A DNA stretch of 11,574 nucleotides, from the NCBI GenBank assembly GCA_002402725.1, contig DHGL01000042.1, positions 1-11,574 on the forward strand. Direction: 5' to 3'. Shown piece after piece: positions 6,766 to 11,574 of the stretch. The DNA comes from Anaerolineaceae bacterium UBA4799 (lineage in GTDB: Bacteria; Chloroflexota; Anaerolineae; Anaerolineales; Anaerolineaceae). Every line of letters starts with the position of its first letter. Position 1 is the stretch's first letter. The notes beneath the pieces were generated by a model, which saw nothing but the letters and a program-made list of their open reading frames with translations, made no database searches and had not been told where the DNA came from. A program made the translations under genes and the position numbers.

Positions 6766-6779
6766 TTGACATTAATCAA
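6766..6779 (-). promoter_or_regulatory. FNR/DNR-type operator upstream of the HCO-like operon
   Basis: The minus strand reads TTGAT-TAAT-GTCAA. This matches the TTGAT-N4-ATCAA consensus of FNR-type regulators at 9 of 10 half-site bases, and the TTGAT-N4-GTCAA variant known for ANR/DNR/NNR sites exactly. It lies 64-77 bp before the ATG of the HCO-like gene and about 34 bp after the stop of the Crp/Fnr gene. The likely binder is the adjacent regulator, whose recognition helix has the FNR-type E-x-x-S-R residues. Confidence 0.7.
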
Positions 6780-6812
6780 AATGACTTTTGAAGTAACCAG
6801 GTGCTGCAATGC

Positions 6813-7499
6813 TTAGAAATCGATTTTTGCCAGTTCTTGCAGGTGTTTATGGTCCAGGATTTCGATCTCAGTCCGGCTTACCCGCAGCACCCCGGCTGAT
6901 TTAAACACCTTCAGCGTACGGCTCACGGCTTCAGGGGAAGTGATGATGCGCGCGGCGATTGTATGGATGGGGTTCTCATGCCGGTCTATTACCCGTTGAC
7001 CATTTTCACTAAGGGATACCAGGTGTTTTGCCAGGCGTGCCTGCACTGTGCGGAAAGAAAGGTCACCGTAATGCGTCAACAACAGGCGGTTGCGCCGCGC
7101 CAGCACCCCAAGCAAGCTGATGCCGATTTGCGGGTATTCTCTCAGCAATTGCTGGAACTGGTTGTAACCCACGTGCCACACCCTGATATCCATGTGCGCG
7201 TAAGCGCTTACAGGGTTAGGGCCTCCATCAAGAGCGGAAACTTCATTGAACATAATGACCGGTTCAAGTGTATTGAGTATTCCCTCTTTACCCTCGGGGC
7301 TGAGCTTGCTCAGGTTTACCTGTCCTTGTATGAGCACGAACATCCCGGCAGACTCATCTCCTTCGTGGAAAATGAATTCGCTTTTCACATACTCCCGGAT
7401 ATCTCCGCTGGCGACGATTTGTTCTACCCCGGTCAGTGGGATTTCACTGAATTGCTTGACCTTCTGTAAACGCTCTGCCAGAGAATAGAATTCATTCAT
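6813..7499 (-). CDS. Crp/Fnr-family transcription regulator without cysteines (DNR-like)
   Basis: This is a 228-aa cytoplasmic activator of normal family length. The N-terminal cyclic-nucleotide-binding-type beta barrel spans about residues 15-115 (FIFHEGDESAGMFVLIQGQV), the dimer helix about 116-145, and the winged helix about 150-222. The recognition helix is TSPEAVSRTLKVF with E190, S193 and R194, the triplet FNR uses to read TTGAT. The protein has no Cys at all, so it cannot hold FNR's iron-sulfur cluster. It also lacks the CRP-type cAMP pocket sequence (R-S-A/T in the Glu-Leu motif region). That leaves a heme- or NO-sensing DNR/NNR-like role or an unknown ligand. The next gene downstream has an FNR/DNR box. 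The start at 7499 is exactly 6 nt after a TATAAT on the minus strand, so the mRNA should be leaderless. It is divergent from the aminotransferase gene. Confidence 0.88.
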   Translation of the reverse strand: MNEFYSLAERLQKVKQFSEIPLTGVEQIVASGDIREYVKSEFIFHEGDESAGMFVLIQGQVNLSKLSPEGKEGILNTLEPVIMFNEVSALDGGPNPVSAYAHMDIRVWHVGYNQFQQLLREYPQIGISLLGVLARRNRLLLTHYGDLSFRTVQARLAKHLVSLSENGQRVIDRHENPIHTIAARIITSPEAVSRTLKVFKSAGVLRVSRTEIEILDHKHLQELAKIDF

Positions 7500-7503
7500 A
7501 AAC

Positions 7504-7518
7504 CAATTATATACATTG
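7504..7518. promoter_or_regulatory. Inverted repeat in the regulator/aminotransferase divergent promoter
   Basis: CAAT-n7-ATTG (7504-7518) overlaps the -10 of the regulator gene and lies just upstream of the aminotransferase promoter. It could be an autoregulatory operator. The half-sites are not the FNR type (TTGAT), so the binder is unknown. Confidence 0.25.
7506..7511 (-). promoter_or_regulatory. -10 box of the Crp/Fnr gene (leaderless start)
   Basis: A perfect TATAAT occurs on the minus strand at 7511-7506, followed by six bases (TGGTTT) and then the ATG at 7499. With normal promoter geometry the first transcribed base is the A of the start codon. No good -35 is seen. Confidence 0.6.
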
Positions 7519-7539
7519 ACCGGGAAAAAGCTGTTTTTA

Positions 7540-7548
7540 TGGTTTAAT
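7540..7548 (+). promoter_or_regulatory. Extended -10 of the aminotransferase gene (leaderless start)
   Basis: TG-G-TTTAAT at 7540-7548 is an extended -10 form. Six bases (GCAGTG) separate it from the ATG at 7555, so transcription should begin at the start codon, and there is no ribosome-binding sequence upstream. An alternative promoter, TTGACC (7516-7521), 16 bp, TATGGT (7538-7543), would start only about 5 nt earlier and give an almost leaderless mRNA as well. Confidence 0.5.
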
Positions 7549-7554
7549 GCAGTG

Positions 7555-8955
7555 ATGACATCTTTTACATTTGATAAATTTATAGCCAGGTATCCTGAAT
7601 ATCATCACACCTCCAGTATAGACCGCCTGCGCGAGTTAGATTATCAGCGCCTGGATCGGGAAAAGCAAGTGTACCTGGATTACACTGGCGGCGGATTATA
7701 TGCGGATTCCCAGGTGTTAAGGCATCAACGCATGCTCCTGGAAAGCGTTTTCGGCAATCCGCATTCTTCAAACCCGACATCCAGCGCTTCAACCGCACTG
7801 GTAGAAGAAACCCGCGCGGCGGTGCTGCGCTTCTTCAACGCCACCCCAGAGGATTATGTGGTCATTTTCACGGCGAATGCCAGCGGAGCTTTAAAGTTGG
7901 TGGGAGAGGCTTATCCCTTTGGGCAGAACTGCTGTTATCTGCTGACCTTCGACAATCACAATTCCGTCAACGGTATCCGTGAATACGCGCTCGCCAAAGG
8001 TGCACAGGTGCGTTACCTGCCGGTGCTGCCGCCGCGTTTGCGCGTGACCGAGGAAAAACTGGAGGAATACCTGGCGAATGCGCGCGGTTCGTGCAACAAT
8101 CTTTTCGCTTTCCCCGCTCAGTCCAATTTTTCTTCTGTTCAGCATCCATTGGAGTGGATTGACAAAGCCCACGCCATGGGCTGGGATGTACTGCTGGATG
8201 CGGCGGCTTTCGCTCCGACCAACAGGCTTGACCTCTCGAGGTGGCAGGCTGATTTTGTTCCCATTTCCTTCTACAAAATGTTCGGTTACCCCACGGGTGT
8301 AGGCGCGCTCATCGCGCGCCGTGCAGCGTTGAGTAAACTGCGGCGTCCCTGGTTCGCTGGCGGTACGATCACTGTGGCCTCGGTGCAGGGTGAGAAGTAT
8401 TACCTGGCTGATGCGCCTGCAGCCTTTGAAGATGGCACACCAGATTATCTCAACATCCCGGCAGTAAAAATCGGTCTGGAGCATCTTGAATCCATTGGTA
8501 TGGGGTTAATCCATGAGCGCGTGCGTTGCCTGACTGGTTGGCTGCTGACCTGCCTTAAGGAACTGCACCACACCAATGGAAAACCCCTGGTCAAGATCTA
8601 TGGTCCATCTGATACGAAACAGCGCGGCGGCGCGGTGACCGTCAACTTCTTCAATCCGGAGGGAATTCCCATCGACCACCGCTGGATCGAGGAAAAAGCC
8701 AGCGCCAGTAAAATCTCTCTGCGCACCGGCTGTTTCTGCAATCCCGGAGCGGGTGAGCTAGCGCTGCATATCTCCTCGGATGAATTGACATCCTGCTTTA
8801 ACCGACCTGATCATGAACAGCGACTGACCTACGATGAGTTCCGGCTCTGCCTCAATACTAAGGCTTCAGGGGCGGTGCGCATTTCAGTGGGGCTGGTGAG
8901 CAATTATGCGGATGTGCAGCATCTGCTTGATTTTCTCGCCACGCTGGTCAATTAA
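7555..8955 (+). CDS. Class V aminotransferase / cysteine-desulfurase-like enzyme resembling the MOCOS N-terminal domain
   Basis: This is a 466-aa cytoplasmic PLP enzyme. It opens with VYLDYTGGGLYA (39-50). Next come GNPHSSNPTSSAS (67-79), FTANASGALKLVGE (105-118) and DNHNSVNGIRE (133-143), where the His would stack on PLP. The PLP-contact D214 is in VLLDAAAFAPTN, and the Schiff-base lysine K241 is in ISFYKMFGYPTGVGALI. RTGCFCNPG (391-398) has the candidate persulfide cysteine C393. These motifs match the molybdenum-cofactor sulfurase (MOCOS/ABA3) N-terminal domain more closely than IscS/SufS, but the C-terminal MOSC domain is absent. The expected reaction is removal of sulfur from L-cysteine to a protein persulfide; the acceptor is unknown. 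Start 7555 is preferred to an in-frame TTG at 7516, which lies in the promoter. It is divergent from the Crp/Fnr gene; the pseudogene follows 8 nt after the stop. Confidence 0.86.
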   Translation: MTSFTFDKFIARYPEYHHTSSIDRLRELDYQRLDREKQVYLDYTGGGLYADSQVLRHQRMLLESVFGNPHSSNPTSSASTALVEETRAAVLRFFNATPEDYVVIFTANASGALKLVGEAYPFGQNCCYLLTFDNHNSVNGIREYALAKGAQVRYLPVLPPRLRVTEEKLEEYLANARGSCNNLFAFPAQSNFSSVQHPLEWIDKAHAMGWDVLLDAAAFAPTNRLDLSRWQADFVPISFYKMFGYPTGVGALIARRAALSKLRRPWFAGGTITVASVQGEKYYLADAPAAFEDGTPDYLNIPAVKIGLEHLESIGMGLIHERVRCLTGWLLTCLKELHHTNGKPLVKIYGPSDTKQRGGAVTVNFFNPEGIPIDHRWIEEKASASKISLRTGCFCNPGAGELALHISSDELTSCFNRPDHEQRLTYDEFRLCLNTKASGAVRISVGLVSNYADVQHLLDFLATLVN

Positions 8956-8963
8956 GAACCTGT

Positions 8964-9529
8964 ATCGAAAAACTCTCCCGTTTTCTTTACCGATACTCTC
9001 CGGGGTGGGTGGCGCTGGTGGGTTTCATTGTTTTCCTCGATTGTGGCGCGCTCACGCTGCCGGGTCAGAATGCCATTGCGCATAAATACTCACTGGGCAC
9101 TGGTTCACCTGACACTTCGCTTTTCTATACAGCTGCATCACTTTACCGACTGGCAGATTTGTATAGGCAGGAGGGCAGGGTAGCGTATCTTAAAGCCCGC
9201 TGGACCCTTGATGTTGCTTTTCCATTAATCTATACATTCTTCCTGGTGACTGCCATCGCTTGGTTGTTCGCAAGTTGCTGTCTGAGCCTTCCCATTGGCG
9301 CCTGTTGAACCTGGTTCCATTGGTGGCCATGGTGATGGACATTCTGGAGAATACCGCCACCAGCCTGGTGATGGCGCGCTGCCCGCTGCACTGCCCGCCA
9401 GGTGAGTTGTTGGTGCCGTTGTTCACCCCGTTGAGATGGCTGTTGGTAGGTGCGAGTTTTCCGGCCATGATTGTTGCAATCATCTTTAAGATAGTGAAAA
9501 AAAAGACGCCTGATATGGCGTCTTTGTGA
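8964..9529 (+). pseudogene. Small polytopic membrane protein gene, broken by a frameshift and a lost start codon
   Basis: Two reading frames together give one coherent membrane protein of about 188 residues. The first frame reads EKLSRFLYRYSPGWVALVGFIVFL, continues through a soluble loop (LPGQNAIAHKYSLGTGSPDTS..) and reaches WTLDVAFPLIYTFFLVTAIAWLF. There it shifts to the second frame, which continues RKLLSEPSHWRLLNLVPLVAMVMDILENTATSL and runs to a TGA at 9529. The change of frame is near 9269 and fits the loss of a single base (ttc-cgc to ttcgc). At the expected N terminus an ATC (8964) stands where ATG would be; the only standard in-frame start before the shift is GTG at 9009, inside helix 1. 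The family is not named here. It is downstream of, and co-directional with, the aminotransferase gene. A sequencing or assembly error could explain the frameshift, but not so easily the missing start. Confidence 0.65.
9497..9525 (-). terminator. Rho-independent terminator of the DoxX-family gene
   Basis: There is a perfect 9 bp stem, AAAGACGCC (9502-9510) and GGCGTCTTT (9517-9525), with a 6-nt loop. On the minus strand it is followed by a U run from the A's at 9497-9504. It starts 22 nt after the stop of the DoxX-family gene at 9548 and overlaps the last codons of the plus-strand pseudogene. On the plus strand there is no U run after it. Confidence 0.85.
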
Positions 9530-9547
9530 TCGTTGAGATATGCCCGA

Positions 9548-10099
9548 TTAACCGATTCCCCGTTGCCAGAACGTCCCAAAGCGTTTATGGATAAAGTAGT
9601 TGACGCCGAGGTGTCCGGCGATTTTCCATGCGATTATCAGTAGGATTTGCAGGACTAAAAGGAGCGGCCCGGAACCGAGAGACCCGGACAGCAGGAAGTT
9701 AAAATTCATTAAGCCGCCGAAGAATGCTGCCAATCCAACGAACAATCCGATGATCAACGCCACACCAACCAAGAGTTCTCCAATGGCGATGAGTTTGGCA
9801 AACCACACGTATGATTGGCTGTCGAGCATGGATTGAATGAATGACCGGTACCAATCAAAGTAAATGGGGGCTCTGGCTGGCGCTTCTGGGATACTGACGG
9901 CATTTGACCAGTATCCTTTGAGTGCTTCCCCGCTCTGCATCCATTCCGGTGACGAGAGTTTGTGCAGGCTGGCTTCAACCCAGGTGTACCCAACATAAAT
10001 GCGCACGATCAGCCATAGCCAGGCCATTTTTGTGTTGGAAAATAAAAATTTGATAAAAGGCGCGTCTTGCAAGTTTGTGGGAGCGAAGAATTTTGTCAT
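9548..10099 (-). CDS. DoxX-family membrane protein
   Basis: This is a 183-aa four-helix integral membrane protein. The first helix, WLWLIVRIYVGYTWVEASLHKLSSPEW (about 28-54), has the R-x-x-x-G-x-x-W-x-x-x-x-x-x-K pattern typical of DoxX/DoxD proteins. It is followed by an amphipathic segment with the conserved-looking WYRSFIQ. Next come helix 2 (FAKLIAIGELLVGVALIIGL, with the G-E-x-x-x-G signature), helix 3 (AAFFGGLMNFNFLLSGS) and helix 4 (LLLVLQILLIIAWKIAGHLGVN). Members act in membrane redox processes, for example the thiosulfate:quinone oxidoreductase DoxD subunit or mycobacterial DoxX in thiol stress; the exact job here is unknown. Start 10099 has AGAGGA 5 nt upstream. It is separated from ubiE by 155 bp with its own promoter-like sequence, and it ends in a strong terminator, so it is probably a single-gene transcript. 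Confidence 0.85.
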   Translation of the reverse strand: MTKFFAPTNLQDAPFIKFLFSNTKMAWLWLIVRIYVGYTWVEASLHKLSSPEWMQSGEALKGYWSNAVSIPEAPARAPIYFDWYRSFIQSMLDSQSYVWFAKLIAIGELLVGVALIIGLFVGLAAFFGGLMNFNFLLSGSLGSGPLLLVLQILLIIAWKIAGHLGVNYFIHKRFGTFWQRGIG

Positions 10100-10136
10100 G
10101 TTTTCCTCTTTAGTATTTGATTTGTAAATCTATTCT

Positions 10137-10165
10137 ATCATAAATAATGATAAATAAGATAAACA
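10137..10165 (-). promoter_or_regulatory. Promoter and overlapping palindrome upstream of the DoxX-family gene
   Basis: On the minus strand, TGTTTA (10165-10160) and TATGAT (10142-10137) are spaced by 17 bp. A perfect inverted repeat ATCAT-AAATA-ATGAT (10137-10151) covers the -10 and part of the spacer, the place where a repressor would block transcription. The predicted leader is about 30 nt and holds the AGAGGA ribosome site. The region is AT-rich, so chance palindromes are more likely than elsewhere. Confidence 0.35.
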
Positions 10166-10254
10166 TTACCCGAATAAAATTTATTGTATCCATCGAAAGT
10201 AACTTTTAATTAATAGTTCAAATTCAAGGACTTTTGATGAGAGCTTGCAAGCGT

Positions 10255-10953
10255 TTATTGGAGTTTGAGCGCGCTATGGATAGCCATTGTTCCCAGCATG
10301 CGTGCCCGAAATTTCACATTCGAAAACCCGCAGCGCTGAAGGCTTTCTACCAGGGCTTCAGCGCTGATGAAGTTCTCGCTTGATTGGGTCAGATAAGTAT
10401 ATGCCTCGCGATTGCCGGTAAGCAGCCTGCCGAGGGCAGGGATGATGAGCCGGAAGTATAACCTGATCAACGGGGTCAACAGGTTCCTGCGGGGTCGGGT
10501 CGTGTCCAGCACCACGATCCTGCCGCCGTCCTTGAGCACACGGTACTGCTCAGTTAGCGCGGCATCCAGGTCAGCCACGTTACGCACCAGGTAACCGCTC
10601 GCGACCACATCAAAGGAGTCATGCTTAAATGGCAGCGCCTGCGCGTCTGCCTGGCAGCGGCGGATACCATTCCAGTCTTTTCCAGCCATCATCATCTCCA
10701 GGCTGAAATCGGCCGCGGTGATAACCGCGCCCGGGCAGGCTCTGTGTGCTTCCCGCGCCAGGTCACCGGTACCCGTGCCGGTGTCCAGCAAGCTTTCTCC
10801 GTTTCTTGGTCTGGCAATGCGCATCACTTCCTTGCGCAGAAGGATATCCATACCAAATGTCATCAGGTGATTCATCATGTTGTAGCGGCGCGCCACAAAT
10901 TTAAAAGTCGTTTTTACATAACGTTCGCGTTCATTACCCTTAAGGTGAGCCAT
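10255..10953 (-). CDS. ubiE: UbiE/MenG-family quinone methyltransferase
   Basis: This is a 232-aa cytoplasmic SAM-dependent methyltransferase, very probably converting demethylmenaquinone to menaquinone (MenG) in an organism with menaquinone. Visible family blocks are FVARRYNMMNHLMTFGMD (19-36), the SAM loop LLDTGTGTGDLA (55-66), AADFSLEMM (80-88), DAQALPFKHDSFDVVASG, and YLVRNVADLDAALTEQYRVL followed by KDGGRIVVLDTTRP. The usual GFGLRNV is GYLVRNV here and the SAM motif is slightly divergent, so a related quinone methyltransferase is the main alternative. Earlier in-frame starts exist (ATG 10983, GTG 11016). I prefer ATG 10953, because a perfect TATAAT ends exactly 6 nt upstream, there is no useful ribosome site for the longer forms, and 232 aa fits the family. 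The gene is transcribed away from the palindromic region and tRNA. Confidence 0.86.
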   Translation of the reverse strand: MAHLKGNERERYVKTTFKFVARRYNMMNHLMTFGMDILLRKEVMRIARPRNGESLLDTGTGTGDLAREAHRACPGAVITAADFSLEMMMAGKDWNGIRRCQADAQALPFKHDSFDVVASGYLVRNVADLDAALTEQYRVLKDGGRIVVLDTTRPRRNLLTPLIRLYFRLIIPALGRLLTGNREAYTYLTQSSENFISAEALVESLQRCGFSNVKFRARMLGTMAIHSALKLQ

Positions 10954-10959
10954 TTGCCT

Positions 10960-10965
10960 ATTATA
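10960..10965 (-). promoter_or_regulatory. ubiE: -10 box of ubiE (leaderless start)
   Basis: TATAAT lies on the minus strand at 10965-10960, followed by AGGCAA and the ATG at 10953, the same six-base geometry as at the Crp/Fnr start. TTGATG lies 15 bp upstream as a slightly close -35. If the alternative ATG at 10983 were used, this promoter would be inside the gene. Confidence 0.5.
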
Positions 10966-11339
10966 AATGGATTTGTCCTCCATCAAAACGCCATCAAAAC
11001 GTCGAAGGGTTGACACCTGGTATCAAGGAAGAGAATGATGAAATTCGCTCACTTACCGATGGGCAACTGAACCTGGGGGATTTTGAACTCATCGCCGCTA
11101 CATTCAGCCCGGCAAGAGAACTGGTAGGCTTATGCATGGTGGAGCCCCTGCCGGCGCGCACAATCTGCACATCACGATCAGCCCGCTTAATATGATTTAG
11201 AAAGTCAAAATGGGGGCTCCTACTTACCTCAATACCTTTACTTAAATGTAAGCGTATTCTTTCAATAGATTGTTAGCAACAACTTTTAAATTTAGTACCA
11301 TATAAAAAACCATCATGGTTAAGTCCTCCCAAATAATTT

Positions 11340-11385
11340 CCCTGCGGGTAAGTCTCCACATGGGAGTATCATGATACCCGCAGGG
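11340..11385. repeat. Large inverted repeat with a nested hairpin and palindrome
   Basis: The perfect 11 bp arms are CCCTGCGGGTA (11340-11350) and TACCCGCAGGG (11375-11385). Inside the 24-base loop, CTCC-acatg-GGAG (11354-11366) forms a second small hairpin. The perfect 12-base palindrome GTATCATGATAC (11366-11377) overlaps the right arm. No U run follows on either strand, so it is not an ordinary Rho-independent terminator. Confidence 0.75.
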
Positions 11386-11395
11386 CGTGAATAGT

Positions 11396-11428
11396 ATCCC
11401 CTCTGGGGACAGCGTCCCCTCTGGGGAT
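11396..11428. repeat. Tandem pair of TCCCCTCTGGGGA hairpins, period 18
   Basis: Two exact copies of TCCCCTCTGGGGA lie at 11397-11409 and 11415-11427. Each can fold into a 5 bp stem with a TCT loop. The pair can also fold as one longer hairpin: ATCCCC-tct-GGGGAC pairs with GTCCCC-tct-GGGGAT around the loop AGC, leaving an internal TCT/TCT bulge. The block lies 11 bases to the right of the larger inverted repeat. Confidence 0.75.
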
Positions 11429-11537
11429 CCCTGTTGTCTGTCTTGTGTAACAGGATGGCCTCGTGTAACTCGACATTACGTCGTACTGCCTTTGCCAGTG
11501 AATGTGAGGAATGAACGGGGTGTTTTTAAGAAGAAGG

Positions 11538-11574
11538 TGCCCCCAAGGGAATTCGAATCCCTGTTTTGGCCTTG
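11538..11574 (-). tRNA. 3' end of a tRNA gene, cut by window edge (amino acid not certain; Leu-type possible)
   Basis: Read on the minus strand from the window edge, the T arm is complete: stem AGGGA (11562-11558), canonical loop TTCGAAT (11557-11551), stem TCCCT (11550-11546). Then comes a seven-base acceptor strand TGGGGGC (11545-11539) and discriminator A (11538). CCA is not encoded; CCT follows. The matching 5' acceptor strand should be GCCCCCA, outside the window. The bases before the T arm (CAAGGCC then AAAAC) could be the 3' side of a long variable arm. With discriminator A this would suit tRNA-Leu, but the anticodon is not visible. Confidence 0.75.

Larger units (their letters stand above)
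11017..11537. other. Gene-poor stretch between ubiE and the tRNA, rich in short palindromes
   Basis: No convincing protein gene is seen here. The left part (11017-11200) allows a short plus-strand frame of about 60 codons with no ribosome site and no recognisable family. From about 11230 the DNA is full of small inverted repeats: TTGTT-agc-AACAA (11270-11282), AACCAT-c-ATGGTT (11308-11320) and the larger structures listed separately. GGAGCCCC (11141-11148) and GGGGCTCC (11213-11220) form a distant inverted pair. This looks like structured intergenic or mobile-element-remnant DNA. Confidence 0.5.

Noticed and set aside
7516..7554. TTG start for the aminotransferase, 13 codons upstream
   Set aside because: This stretch contains the promoter elements and has no ribosome site; conserved-like sequence begins after the ATG at 7555.
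8964..9529. Programmed frameshifting in the broken membrane-protein gene
   Set aside because: No slippery heptamer or downstream structure was seen at the shift near 9269, and the start codon is also lost, which points to decay or sequence error.
10243..10252. GCTTGCAAGC palindrome after the ubiE stop as a terminator
   Set aside because: It has no loop and no following U run on the minus strand, so it does not meet the pattern of a Rho-independent terminator.
11010..11195. Short plus-strand reading frame of about 61 codons after the ubiE promoter region
   Set aside because: It begins at a TTG inside the region upstream of ubiE, has no ribosome site, matches no family I recognise and shows no membrane or motif pattern; best treated as chance or a degraded remnant.
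11396..11428. Tandem 13-base repeats as a CRISPR remnant
   Set aside because: There are only two units, a 5-base spacer and no cas gene; the units are simple hairpins.

Overview
The window reads as a bacterial chromosome segment of roughly 50% G+C. The combination of genes and the protein sequences look most like Chloroflexota (Anaerolineae-type); this is an inference from protein style, not a proven assignment. Layout, left to right: the 3' end of a peptidase T gene (+); a convergent EamA/DMT permease (-); an MFS permease (-); a four-gene membrane/heme operon (-) closed by a strong terminator; a Crp/Fnr regulator (-); a divergent MOCOS-like class V aminotransferase (+); a decayed small membrane-protein gene (+); a DoxX-family membrane protein (-) with its own terminator; a UbiE/MenG methyltransferase (-); about 520 bp without a convincing gene but dense in palindromes; and the 3' end of a tRNA (-) at the right edge.

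The centre of interest is the minus-strand operon between about 6780 and 2690. Its first gene encodes a 494-residue, 12-helix protein. I read it as a very divergent heme-copper-oxidase (HCO) subunit I-like protein: three pseudo-repeats of four helices, with histidines at the start of helices 2, 6 and 10 (the last as H-x-H). It lacks the His-His pair in helix 7 that would complete a normal CuB/FeB centre. It overlaps by 4 bp a lipoprotein with a SUMF1 fold that has lost the formylglycine-generating cysteines. Six bases later comes heme O synthase (CtaB), then a six-helix protein of unknown family. No subunit II, CuA motif or CxxCH cytochrome c is present. The unit looks like an undescribed heme-O-using membrane complex.

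Regulation can partly be read from the DNA. The gene directly upstream is a cysteine-free Crp/Fnr protein whose recognition helix carries the FNR/DNR-type E-x-x-S-R signature. A near-ideal FNR/DNR box (minus strand TTGATTAATGTCAA) lies 64-77 bp before the start of the HCO-like gene, about 30 bp from a -10-like element. The regulator and the divergent aminotransferase share a 55 bp gap in which each start codon sits exactly 6 nt after a -10 hexamer, so both mRNAs should be leaderless. The ubiE start shows the same arrangement. Together the genes suggest membrane redox metabolism (heme O, menaquinone methylation, DoxX) under an oxygen- or NO-type regulator. What the central complex does cannot be read from sequence alone.
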